DNA from: Candidatus Moraniibacteriota bacterium
GTDB taxonomy: Bacteria; Patescibacteriota; Minisyncoccia; Moranbacterales; UBA2206
DNA: 33,567 bases
Assembly: GCA_030679985.1 (NCBI GenBank)
Contig: JAUXSI010000011.1
Span: forward strand, 1 to 33,567
Direction: 5' to 3'
The position numbers and the translations under genes were made by a program. Of this stretch, positions 20,533 through 29,241 are shown piece by piece. Each line of letters starts with the position of its first letter. The stretch's first letter is position 1. Below the pieces are notes generated by a model that did no database searches, had not been told where the DNA came from, and saw only the letters and a list, made by a program, of their open reading frames with translations.

Positions 20533-22410
20533 TTATTCGTTTTTGCTATCAAGCAGATCTTTCCAAAAGACCCTGCTCTCCCGGCCGACATCTTCCGGAA
20601 TCAACCAGGAATCGCCCTCCTCCTCTTTCCGCTCCTCCTCGGCGCTCTTCTCATCATCCAGACCGTCGAAATTCTTTTCCTGGTCTTCATCATCCAAGTC
20701 GCTTCTGTCAGACACATCAAGATTGTCAGTTTCCTCATCGCTTTGGTTTTCTATCTCTTGCAAGTCGACCTTTCCTACTTTTTCTTTCTTAAACGGATTT
20801 TTTATCCTATCTTCCCCATCCAAAGTTTCGGTATTTATTTCAAAACGGACCAAGCTAATATCCCCGAACCGTTTTCCGCCCACTTTTCTCACCTGCCAAT
20901 CGAAACGGTCGGAAAAGTCATTTTTGGAAAAATACATCAGATAATAACAAGCGTCCGGATAATATTCGATCGTCCCCCATTTGATGCTATAACTCCGTTT
21001 TTGATCAGCATTTTCCAGTGAATAATCAACCAGGCTGCGGAAACTTTGTTTAGGCGGAATGACGACGATTCTTTCCTTTTCACAATCGTTTTCCATATAT
21101 TCGGCGGTTTTTTTGAGATGCCACCAAGACTCCCCGCCCACCGATTTCAAAAGACCTGACTTTCTCGGATGGGAAACTTTGGCCTGGGAAGTTTCGATTT
21201 CCCCGAACCACACTTTGACGCTATGGGCATTCAGCGCGGTCGGCAGGAATAAAAGAAAGGCCGCGACCAGGAATTTATACTTGAATTCCATCAGTCTGTC
21301 CGCAAACGTGACCGCAAATCCCCAAAAGATGAACGGCAAGGGAAGGATGGGTAGGAAGTGCCTGGGTTGGACTTTGGATCCCAGGGGAAAATAGACGGCC
21401 ATATAGGAAAAAAACCAGACCAGGACGGCGGCGATGAACATCCTCTTTTTTTCATCCGGTTCTTTCCGGAAAAGCGCCGCACCCGCGACCAATCCCGCGA
21501 GGATAAAAAAAGAAAAATATCTATAAGCTGTTTTCGGAGCATCGATTATCCCCGACCAGATAATCATCGAGTATTTGGAAAAATTTAAAATGTCTTTCCG
21601 GACAAGTTCCACGATTTCCGCATCCGAACTCTTGCTCTTAAAGGAGGCCAGGAAATTGAGCGCGTTATTCCCATTGGTCTGGATGTCACTCAGCACGACC
21701 GGCACATAAAAGAAAACTAGGATCACAACAGCCAGCGGGATATGCCGGAAAAAAGTGCCGACTGGTTTTTTTAAAGCGAACCGCCTGAAAACGACCAAGG
21801 CCAGCGCGGCGATCGGAAAAGCGAACAGGCAGACGAAGTGGAGTTGGCTGGCGACGGCATAGGAAATCCCAGCCGCAACCGTCCAAATTTTCCGCTTCCT
21901 GCTATCGGAAGTTCCAAAAAACTTCAACAGGGCGTAGAAAAACAGCAGATTGAAAAAAGGCAACGAGTTCGGGTTCCAAGCGAAACGGGAATATTGGATG
22001 GCGAAAAAACAGACCGCGTAGGAAGCCGCAATGGCCAGCGACCATTTTTTTGGAAAAAATTCCCTGAGAAAAAGATAGAGAAGCGGGATAGTCAGGATGG
22101 AAAAAAACAGATCAGGATAGGCGGCTTTCCAAGGTTCGTCCAGTCCGAAAACCATTCCCGACAGATATTGGAAATAATAGAAAACCGGACCCAGGCGCAG
22201 GAACGTTCCGCCCGCCTTCGGTCCGAGAAGCGGCAATTCCTGCGGTCCGCCCTCCACCGCTTTTGCGACCAAAGACAAATCCCGAGCTTGATCCCCTTGA
22301 AAAAACAGCCAATCGCCGAAATTATGCACCCGTAAAAAAATTCCGACTGCGACGATGATCGTCAAAAATATACCTATTTGATATTTTTTAATTCCGTCCC
22401 GAAAAACCAT
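20533..22410 (-). CDS. GT-C glycosyltransferase (DQxRD type) with long acidic C-terminal tail
   Basis: A 625-residue homologue of the 18879 protein. The catalytic-loop motif is GDQARD (39-44), followed by GPKAGGTFLRLGPVFYYFQYLSG and QYSRFAWNPNS. The last roughly 100 residues (524-625) form a very acidic, low-complexity tail rich in Asp, Glu and Ser, ending in RVFWKD (613-618). The same RVFWKD closes the 31154 paralogue, which lacks the long acidic insert. The tail is absent from the other two homologues. Stop and next ATG are 25 bases apart. Donor and acceptor are unknown. Confidence 0.88.
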   Translation of the reverse strand: MVFRDGIKKYQIGIFLTIIVAVGIFLRVHNFGDWLFFQGDQARDLSLVAKAVEGGPQELPLLGPKAGGTFLRLGPVFYYFQYLSGMVFGLDEPWKAAYPDLFFSILTIPLLYLFLREFFPKKWSLAIAASYAVCFFAIQYSRFAWNPNSLPFFNLLFFYALLKFFGTSDSRKRKIWTVAAGISYAVASQLHFVCLFAFPIAALALVVFRRFALKKPVGTFFRHIPLAVVILVFFYVPVVLSDIQTNGNNALNFLASFKSKSSDAEIVELVRKDILNFSKYSMIIWSGIIDAPKTAYRYFSFFILAGLVAGAALFRKEPDEKKRMFIAAVLVWFFSYMAVYFPLGSKVQPRHFLPILPLPFIFWGFAVTFADRLMEFKYKFLVAAFLLFLPTALNAHSVKVWFGEIETSQAKVSHPRKSGLLKSVGGESWWHLKKTAEYMENDCEKERIVVIPPKQSFRSLVDYSLENADQKRSYSIKWGTIEYYPDACYYLMYFSKNDFSDRFDWQVRKVGGKRFGDISLVRFEINTETLDGEDRIKNPFKKEKVGKVDLQEIENQSDEETDNLDVSDRSDLDDEDQEKNFDGLDDEKSAEEERKEEEGDSWLIPEDVGRESRVFWKDLLDSKNE

Positions 22411-22420
22411 ACTTTTGAAT

Positions 22421-24046
22421 TTAATTATTTTTTTCCGTGCGTATCTTTAAGATAGTCACGTCTTCTATCTGTTTGCAACCCTCTATTTCCCCGTAGTCTT
22501 TATATGACGCAGCTATCTGGCATTTTTTTGACATTCCGCTGACCGCCACGAAAAATGGGAGTTCCGGATCAACATTTTTTTGATCATCCAGTTCGATAAT
22601 CGACATTCCCGCCCCATTGACGAAATAGGAAGTCCGGTCGACAAACCTGCCCAAATCGGTGTTTTTTCCGCCGACTTGGAAGCTCCGGTGCGGAGCCGAG
22701 CTTTCCATCAGATATTCCGCCATCGACTTGGCTTGCGGCATACTCCCGTCGATCATATTGCCGGAATTGCCGGCATACGCGTTGAAAACCTGCGCGCAAA
22801 AATATAGATTATAGAAAAATACCGCCCCGACGAAAGACCAGGCGACGGCAGGCTTGGTTTTTGCCATCGACCATTCCACGAGCAAGGCCACAAAAAGATA
22901 CGGCACGAACGCCGTCAGGATGAAGTAGCGCAAGCTTATCTCCCGGCCGAAAGGGAAAGATACGAGCAATAATGAAACGCAATACGCGAATATGACCGCG
23001 AAAAAAATCCGCTTTTTTCCATCTTTTTCCCGAAAAGCACGGCGCGTTACCAAATAATAACCCGCCAGGGAAAAAGCCGCGGCGAAAAGCGATCCCACGC
23101 CATAGGCGATCCAGACTATCAGGCCCGCGTCTTTCTTGATGATCTTTTTCAAGTTGCCTTCGGCAAAGGGAAAGCCGCATTTTTCCTGGTCGTTTTGCGG
23201 CAACAGTATCTTGGCGTTCGCTTGGACCTGGCAGGCGGCAACATGCAGGATATTCCCTCCCAAAGAAGATTGTTTAGGAGATTTTTTTATGAGTGCGGAA
23301 AAAAAGGCGGTCGCGTTCGCCTGTCCGGTCCGGACCTCATTGATCAATTGGGGCGCGTTAAGCGCGGCTGCCACCGCCACGATTACGACGATATGTGCGA
23401 TATTGATTTTCTTATGTCTGACCAGGTGCACTCCGATTATCACGAAAAAAAGCGGCACGCTGAAAAGCAGCAAGGTGTGGAGCTGCACCGCGACTCCGAA
23501 GGCTATCCCAGAAACAGCAGCCCAAAGAAATTTCTTGCCGCCGTTTCCATAGGCGGTCCGGATAATCGCATATAACAGCAATACGACGAAAAACTGGGCG
23601 GAATTGGAATTCCACGCGAAGCGCGAATATTGCACGGCAAAAAAAGAGACCGCGTATAAAGCCGTGCTGGCCAGTGCCGCTTTGACACTGAAATATTCGC
23701 GCAAAAACAAAAAAATCAACGGTACCGACATTATGCCGAAAAGCAGATCGGCATAGGCCATCTTGTCGGGCGCGATCCCGAATATCCAAGCCCCTAATGA
23801 TTGGAAATAAATGGATATCGGGCCGATCCTGAAATCGGTTCCGCCAGCTACCGGCCCTAATAAAGGAATGACGCCTTCTTCGACCATAGTCCGCGCGACG
23901 GAAGCATCCCGCGCCTGGTCCGCGTTGAACCGCAACCAATCGGAAAAATTATAGGTGCGGAGAAAGATGCCGACAATTACGATCAAAATGAAGATTCCTA
24001 AAATCTTAGACGTTGAATTGATGTGGGCCGCTATTTTATCCAGCAT
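22421..24046 (-). CDS. GT-C glycosyltransferase, ArnT/PMT-like (DQxRD type)
   Basis: A 541-residue homologue with NADQARD (41-47) in the first outer loop, GPVAGGTDFRIGPISIYFQ and QYSRFAWNSNS. It is closest in layout to the 18879 protein: similar length, the same two Cys pairs (AACQVQAN ... EKCGF and KKCQIAASYKDYGEIEGC), and no acidic tail. A dozen membrane segments are expected. It lies 10 bases upstream of the 20533 gene and 33 bases after the ALG10-like gene, all on the minus strand, forming one probable transcript. Confidence 0.88.
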   Translation of the reverse strand: MLDKIAAHINSTSKILGIFILIVIVGIFLRTYNFSDWLRFNADQARDASVARTMVEEGVIPLLGPVAGGTDFRIGPISIYFQSLGAWIFGIAPDKMAYADLLFGIMSVPLIFLFLREYFSVKAALASTALYAVSFFAVQYSRFAWNSNSAQFFVVLLLYAIIRTAYGNGGKKFLWAAVSGIAFGVAVQLHTLLLFSVPLFFVIIGVHLVRHKKINIAHIVVIVAVAAALNAPQLINEVRTGQANATAFFSALIKKSPKQSSLGGNILHVAACQVQANAKILLPQNDQEKCGFPFAEGNLKKIIKKDAGLIVWIAYGVGSLFAAAFSLAGYYLVTRRAFREKDGKKRIFFAVIFAYCVSLLLVSFPFGREISLRYFILTAFVPYLFVALLVEWSMAKTKPAVAWSFVGAVFFYNLYFCAQVFNAYAGNSGNMIDGSMPQAKSMAEYLMESSAPHRSFQVGGKNTDLGRFVDRTSYFVNGAGMSIIELDDQKNVDPELPFFVAVSGMSKKCQIAASYKDYGEIEGCKQIEDVTILKIRTEKNN

Positions 24047-24079
24047 ATATATTTTGACGTTTTAAAAAAATATTAAGTT

Positions 24080-25306
24080 TCAGAAGAATAGTCCCGTGTA
24101 AAAAATCATCATCACGAGTGCCACTGAGAGGACAATGAAATATGACATCAGTGCCAACTCCGCCTTTTTCCCATCCTCTTTTCGAAATAACAACAGCAGG
24201 AACAACGGAACGATATAATATCTTTGCTCGACCAGAAGAGACGGGAACAGCGACATAAAAATAAATGGTAGCAAAACCGCCCGCTCCTTTTCAAATTTCA
24301 TTAAAAAAATCGCCATATACCCGGTAAAAATCGCCCCGACATACGCCCACATATATTGGTGATATCCGGATTGCAATAATATGTTCCTAAGCATCGACAG
24401 TTTATTATTGCCATGATGGATTTCCGGTTGGACGAATATGAAAGATCCGGCGATAACGATTCCGATGATGACGCCATACAGCATAAATGGCTTAATTTTT
24501 GACAAATCAATTTTTCTAATATATGCAAGCAATATCGGAAGAAACAACAAACCGACAGTAGCCAGAAAAAAATAACTATTGCCCATATAAAATCCCACCT
24601 GGTGGTTACGCTTATCCCCTAACGCGACTCCCCCGTTTACCAACACGAAAATTATAAAAATAATAAAAACAGCCAGGTGTCCGATCGTCCGACGGATATG
24701 AACTTTGATATTTTCCAGAGAAAATACAAAGCCATAGTTCGATAAATAAGCATAGATCCATATCAATGCGATCCAGATTATATTGTCTTGCCTGACCAGT
24801 ATGGCGGTCAATGAAAAAAAAGCAGAGAATCCATACTTGCCGCTAAGCATAAAATACAAGGCTCCTAAAACCAATAGCAGTGAGAATATATCCGTATATA
24901 TCAATGGAAAATACAGGAAGCTTATCGGCAGAAACGCGCATTGAAGCGTCTTTATCAATGGGTGCTTGGAATCAAGTTTTTTACTGATAAGATAGGCTGC
25001 CAATAACGAACCGCTGGCTACCAAAAGGCTGATGAAGCGCACAAATGCCAATGACGGATGCTTGAAAAATTGGACAAAAAAAGCGATTACCGCGTGATAT
25101 CCCGGAATAGTGGTAAGGCTTGGGAGCACTTCAAAATTTCCCTTGAGGAAACGGTTGATTTGGCGGAGGTGGGTTTTTTCATCAACAAACGCAGTCGGGC
25201 TGAAAAACAATATGATGAGCCATAAAGAAAATGCCAGACATAGAAAAAAAACAAATGCCTTATTGCGCCTTGCGAAAACTGCGGCCTGCTTGAATCTTTC
25301 AATCAT
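24080..25306 (-). CDS. ALG10/DIE2-like alpha-1,2-glucosyltransferase homologue (GT59-type)
   Basis: A 408-residue multi-pass protein. It carries the sequence landmarks of eukaryotic ALG10, which adds the last glucose to dolichol-linked oligosaccharide. These are a VDEKTH loop (41-46) matching the MDExFH catalytic loop, LTTIPGYH (64-71) matching ITTxPGLY, YTD (137-139), RQDNIIW (172-178) matching RQTNIxW, LGDKRNH (229-235) matching LGDKSNH, and EQRYYI (360-365) matching ExRYFxxP. The order and spacing agree along the whole chain. I know these ALG10 features from family knowledge; no alignment was run. The start is the ATG at 25306, since the open frame upstream begins only with TTG. It heads a minus series of GT-C genes. 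Glucosyl transfer is inferred; the acceptor is unknown. Confidence 0.82.
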   Translation of the reverse strand: MIERFKQAAVFARRNKAFVFFLCLAFSLWLIILFFSPTAFVDEKTHLRQINRFLKGNFEVLPSLTTIPGYHAVIAFFVQFFKHPSLAFVRFISLLVASGSLLAAYLISKKLDSKHPLIKTLQCAFLPISFLYFPLIYTDIFSLLLVLGALYFMLSGKYGFSAFFSLTAILVRQDNIIWIALIWIYAYLSNYGFVFSLENIKVHIRRTIGHLAVFIIFIIFVLVNGGVALGDKRNHQVGFYMGNSYFFLATVGLLFLPILLAYIRKIDLSKIKPFMLYGVIIGIVIAGSFIFVQPEIHHGNNKLSMLRNILLQSGYHQYMWAYVGAIFTGYMAIFLMKFEKERAVLLPFIFMSLFPSLLVEQRYYIVPLFLLLLFRKEDGKKAELALMSYFIVLSVALVMMIFYTGLFF

Positions 25307-25350
25307 TTTTCTAAATATATAAAACAAAAAGGCATCTCCGGGTGATGGTT

Positions 25351-25378
25351 TTGCAATAATTCCGTTTAAGTATATAAT
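25351..25378 (+). promoter_or_regulatory. Promoter for the three tandem GT-C genes
   Basis: TTGCAA (25351-25356), a 16-base spacer and consensus TATAAT (25373-25378). The predicted start is about 25385, 48 bases before the GTG start at 25433. It lies in the divergent gap with the ALG10-like gene. Confidence 0.6.
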
Positions 25379-25432
25379 AAATTCACAAGTTATCCAAATT
25401 AGCCCTATAAATCGCTTATTTTTTAAAATTCT

Positions 25433-27313
25433 GTGAAATACGGCAAGGCGACTTTTTTAATCTTTCTCGTTATAATAACTTCAAGTTTCTACTTCGGTTA
25501 TTCCAGACTTAGTCATTTTTCAGGAGTGGATGAATCCTTTTGGTCATATGACCGCGTACCGACCTTCTGGAACGCTGTCTCCGAGATGAGATGGAAAAAA
25601 ACCAATATCAGCGACAAGCCGGGCATACCGCTGGCGATAATTTCCGGGGCAGGCTTGCCTTTTTTAAATGAAAATCCGAAAGACCTGAAAGGCTTGCGCT
25701 ATAAACCGAAAACCTTCGAACAGCTCCAACAAATAAGGGATTCCTATTTCCACCTTCGTTTGCCGATTTTTCTTTTTACCTTGGCCGTAATGCCGTTATT
25801 TTATTGGATCATCAAAAAACTCCTAGGAAAGGACGTAGCGCGATTCTCCCTTATTTTCATAGGTCTTTCGCCTATTCTCCTGGGTATTTCGCTTATCATA
25901 AACGCCGATGCGATGCTCTGGATTTTAAGCGCCTTGTCCACGCTCAGCTTGTTTGTTTTTCTAAAAAACAATGAAAAGAAATACCTATTGCTTTCCGGTT
26001 TCTTCCTTGGCTTATCCGTCATCACCAAATATGTCGCCAATGTCCTTTTTATCTATTTCTTCGCACTTTTCTTTTTGGAATATATCCTGCATGCCCACAA
26101 GAACATGTCTTTGGGAAAATACCTGAAAATCGCCAGTATCAATTATTTGCTACTGTTTGCAACCGCTATGGCGACGGCCTTCCTATTTTTTCCCGCCACC
26201 TGGGTTAAGTTCTCCGTACTCATCAAAGCTACGGTCGGCAATGTGGTTTTTGCTTCGGTCTGGCCTATCTTTGTCGGAATCGTAAGCATTTTGGCTTTGG
26301 ACGCGTTAATTTTTAAAACGAAATTTTCAAGTATTTTATTTAATTTTTTAATTAAACATAAGCGCGGATTGACAAAAACCATCAGTGTGATATTCCTTCT
26401 TTTTATCATAGTCGTTTTTCTCCATATATTTTTTAAAATTAATATTTTCGACATCCAAGGGATGGTCGCCGCCCCCAAGGGTATAGGCTTGGATCTGGAC
26501 ACTAGGGATCCCCAGCTGGACACGCTCGTAGCCTCCCAAAAAGGGACTGGATTGTTTGATATATCCCAAAGATATATCGGAGCAATTCTGGCTGATTTCT
26601 ATAGCCTTATTTTCAGCATTTCGCCGATCATCCTTTTCGCCATACTATTCGCAGCCAGCAACATAGTGCGCAAAAAAGATATGGGCCGCGATTCCATAAC
26701 CGCAATATACATAATATTTTTTATCCTGCTTTTTTATCTCGGCTCGACCATTGATAATGTGATTGCCACCGTAAGATACCAGATTATGATATATCCGCTA
26801 GCTTTTATCCTGGCAGCTATCGGAATTTCAGAATTGATAAAAATTGAAAAAGTCGGAAAGTATCTGAAATTGCCAGTAGCATACGCGTTGATCATTCCCA
26901 TACTTCTTTCCAGTCTCTTTTTCATCAAACCGAACTATTTCGCTTATTCCAGTGAAATACTGCCTAGTAATTTTCTAGTCAATCTTAAAGGCATGGGGGA
27001 GGGCAGCTACGAAGCCACGGACTATCTTAATAATCTTCCAAACGCGCAGAACATAGCCATATGGTCCGATAAAGCGACGGCGTGCGATCAATTCGTCGGA
27101 TCTTGCTACTGGAACAAATCACAGCCAGCAAACGTCGACTATTATGTCGTTTCAACAGACCGCAAATCAAGGACCTTGAAATCGATTTCATTCGATCTGA
27201 CAAGCGCTTATGAAAACGAACATCCCGCTTTTGAGGTTTTAATCGGCAATAATCCGAATAATTTCGTAAAAGTCATAAAAAGTATCGATCTTAAAAAAAC
27301 TGGCGCACAATAA
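25433..27313 (+). CDS. GT-C glycosyltransferase, PMT-like (VDExxWSYDRVP type), first of three tandem paralogues
   Basis: A 626-residue multi-pass protein. GTG is the start: alignment with the third paralogue (MKYGKATF against MKSKIIFT) shows the N-termini correspond. The first outer loop has GVDESFWSYDRVPTFW (31-46), with Asp33-Glu34 the likely catalytic acids, followed by DKPGIP. Later features are RYQIMIYP and an outer-domain motif CDQFVGSC. Compared with the third paralogue it has an extra stretch of about 20 residues after APKGIG, in which a similar phrase (ASQKGTG) recurs, suggesting a small internal duplication. Its DNA is more AT-rich than that of the other two copies. Confidence 0.88.
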   Translation: MKYGKATFLIFLVIITSSFYFGYSRLSHFSGVDESFWSYDRVPTFWNAVSEMRWKKTNISDKPGIPLAIISGAGLPFLNENPKDLKGLRYKPKTFEQLQQIRDSYFHLRLPIFLFTLAVMPLFYWIIKKLLGKDVARFSLIFIGLSPILLGISLIINADAMLWILSALSTLSLFVFLKNNEKKYLLLSGFFLGLSVITKYVANVLFIYFFALFFLEYILHAHKNMSLGKYLKIASINYLLLFATAMATAFLFFPATWVKFSVLIKATVGNVVFASVWPIFVGIVSILALDALIFKTKFSSILFNFLIKHKRGLTKTISVIFLLFIIVVFLHIFFKINIFDIQGMVAAPKGIGLDLDTRDPQLDTLVASQKGTGLFDISQRYIGAILADFYSLIFSISPIILFAILFAASNIVRKKDMGRDSITAIYIIFFILLFYLGSTIDNVIATVRYQIMIYPLAFILAAIGISELIKIEKVGKYLKLPVAYALIIPILLSSLFFIKPNYFAYSSEILPSNFLVNLKGMGEGSYEATDYLNNLPNAQNIAIWSDKATACDQFVGSCYWNKSQPANVDYYVVSTDRKSRTLKSISFDLTSAYENEHPAFEVLIGNNPNNFVKVIKSIDLKKTGAQ

Positions 27314-27340
27314 TATTATTTTGTATAAATCTACGATCCT

Positions 27341-29215
27341 ATGAGCAAAAAAACGATCCACATCCTCATAATTTTCGCTGTGATCATCACCAATCTTTTT
27401 TTCGGCTTGCCGCGGCTTGCCCGCTACACCGCCGTGGATGAAACGCTCTGGTCATACGACCGGGTGCCGAAATTCTGGCGCAGCATCGAAAAGGGCAACT
27501 GGCGCGGAACCAACCTGTGCGACAAGCCCGGCGTCACTTTGGCGATAATCTCCGGCCTCGGACTGCCTTTTATCCCCGATCCCAGAGATTATGAAAAATT
27601 GCAATTCCACCCGAAAACCCCGGAGCAATTGGCGATGATCGAAAAGATTTATTTCTCGCTCCGGTTGCCGGTCTATCTCTTCACCTTGGCCTCATTGTTC
27701 GCTTTCTATTTCCTGCTTAAAAGATTGCTTTCGGATGATATTGCCCTTCTGTCAGTCATTTTTATCGGACTTTCCCCCATCCTCCTGGGCATCTCGCTCA
27801 TCGTGAATACCGATGCCATCCTCTGGATTTTGATGCCGCTGACGTTCATCAGCTTCCTGATTTATCAGAAAGAAGACAATCGGAAATTCCTCTACCTAGC
27901 CGGTTTTCTCTTGGGACTCGGGATTCTTGACAAGTTCGTGGCCAATTTCCTTTTCCCCTTCCTATTAGCGCTGGTATTGTTAAAATATGTTTTAAGCGAC
28001 CACGCCCGAACCGAAGACAAAATCGGCTTTTTGAAGAAATCGATGATTGACTATCTAATTCTCATCGCGATCGCCCTCGTAACCATTTTCATCTTTTATC
28101 CCTCCGCCTGGATTAAGCCTAAGGAATTGTTGAACACCACTATCTACAGTATGGCGCTCCGGAAGATGTGGCCGCTGATTACTAGCGCCATCGGACTCAT
28201 CCTGGCGGATGTCTTCCTTTTGCGCGGCGCCGTTCTCAGGAAAATCTTGGATTTTTTCTCGACCCACCGGATAGCACTTATCCGATCGGCCAGCCTGGCC
28301 ATCCTAGGTATGGTCGCTTTCGTCTTTATCAATACTTATTTAGGAATGAAACCTTATGACTTCCAAGAAATCTTGGCCAATCCGAAGCCAGATATGCCAT
28401 TTGTCAATGAATTTCCGCTTAATTTTTTCTCGGCTTTCTTCCCGCTCCTGTTCGGACTCATCCCCCTTGCCGCCATCGCGCTTATCGCGGCGATCGTTTT
28501 TTTGGTGAAGATGCGGCCGTCTGACGCCGTTTCGGAAAACAGCCGGGTTTACGCGTTCTATTTTCTCCTGTTCATCCTCGTCTTTTATCTGGGCAATTCG
28601 GTTTCCAGCATAGGTTCGACCGTCCGCTACCAGATAGTCAATTACCCGGTTGCAGCCATAATCGCCGCCATTGGTCTATCTGGGATAATCAAACTTGAAC
28701 CCGTCAAAAAATATTTCCTCGGGATAAAATTCTCTCTCTTGGTAGGTTTTATTTTCATAATTTCCATTGTTTCTCTTGCGCAAACCAAGCCGTTCTTCCT
28801 GGCCTATTCTTCAAGCCTCCTGCCGGACAGATTTATGACCAACCTGAAGGATATGGGCGACGGCAGTTGGGAAACGTCCGCCTACCTCAACAGCTTGCCC
28901 GGCGCGGAACGGCTGGTGATCTGGTCGGACAAAAAGCAGGTCTGCGAAAAATTCGTCGGCCGATGCAAGACCGGTTTCAGATATCAGGATCTTGCCAATT
29001 TCAAATTCGATTATCTCGTAGCCTCCGCCGGCGGAAAAGCGGAAACCCTCAGCCGCTCATCCCAGCGGAAAGCGACTTTCGAATCGGCCTTCGGCCCCAT
29101 CAACGTGGAAAAACTCTATGCTCCGGACGATTTTTACGACTTCCGGGTCAATATCGACGGCAAGCCGGCGGACTTTATCAAAGTCGTGAATCCTGCTACA
29201 ATATCAAATGACTGA
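27341..29215 (+). CDS. GT-C glycosyltransferase, PMT-like (VDExxWSYDRVP type), second paralogue
   Basis: A 624-residue paralogue with AVDETLWSYDRVPKFW (31-46), DKPGVT, RYQIVNYP and CEKFVGRC. It is the most diverged of the three: its middle loop (GMKPYDFQEILANPKPDMP) differs from the APKGIG loop shared by the flanking copies, so its acceptor may differ. The gene follows the first copy after 27 bases and precedes the third after 26 bases, without visible terminators. The family transfers sugars from polyprenyl-phosphate donors on the outer side of the membrane. Confidence 0.88.
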   Translation: MSKKTIHILIIFAVIITNLFFGLPRLARYTAVDETLWSYDRVPKFWRSIEKGNWRGTNLCDKPGVTLAIISGLGLPFIPDPRDYEKLQFHPKTPEQLAMIEKIYFSLRLPVYLFTLASLFAFYFLLKRLLSDDIALLSVIFIGLSPILLGISLIVNTDAILWILMPLTFISFLIYQKEDNRKFLYLAGFLLGLGILDKFVANFLFPFLLALVLLKYVLSDHARTEDKIGFLKKSMIDYLILIAIALVTIFIFYPSAWIKPKELLNTTIYSMALRKMWPLITSAIGLILADVFLLRGAVLRKILDFFSTHRIALIRSASLAILGMVAFVFINTYLGMKPYDFQEILANPKPDMPFVNEFPLNFFSAFFPLLFGLIPLAAIALIAAIVFLVKMRPSDAVSENSRVYAFYFLLFILVFYLGNSVSSIGSTVRYQIVNYPVAAIIAAIGLSGIIKLEPVKKYFLGIKFSLLVGFIFIISIVSLAQTKPFFLAYSSSLLPDRFMTNLKDMGDGSWETSAYLNSLPGAERLVIWSDKKQVCEKFVGRCKTGFRYQDLANFKFDYLVASAGGKAETLSRSSQRKATFESAFGPINVEKLYAPDDFYDFRVNIDGKPADFIKVVNPATISND

Positions 29216-29241
29216 TTCTTATAATTCATTTAAAAACCTTT

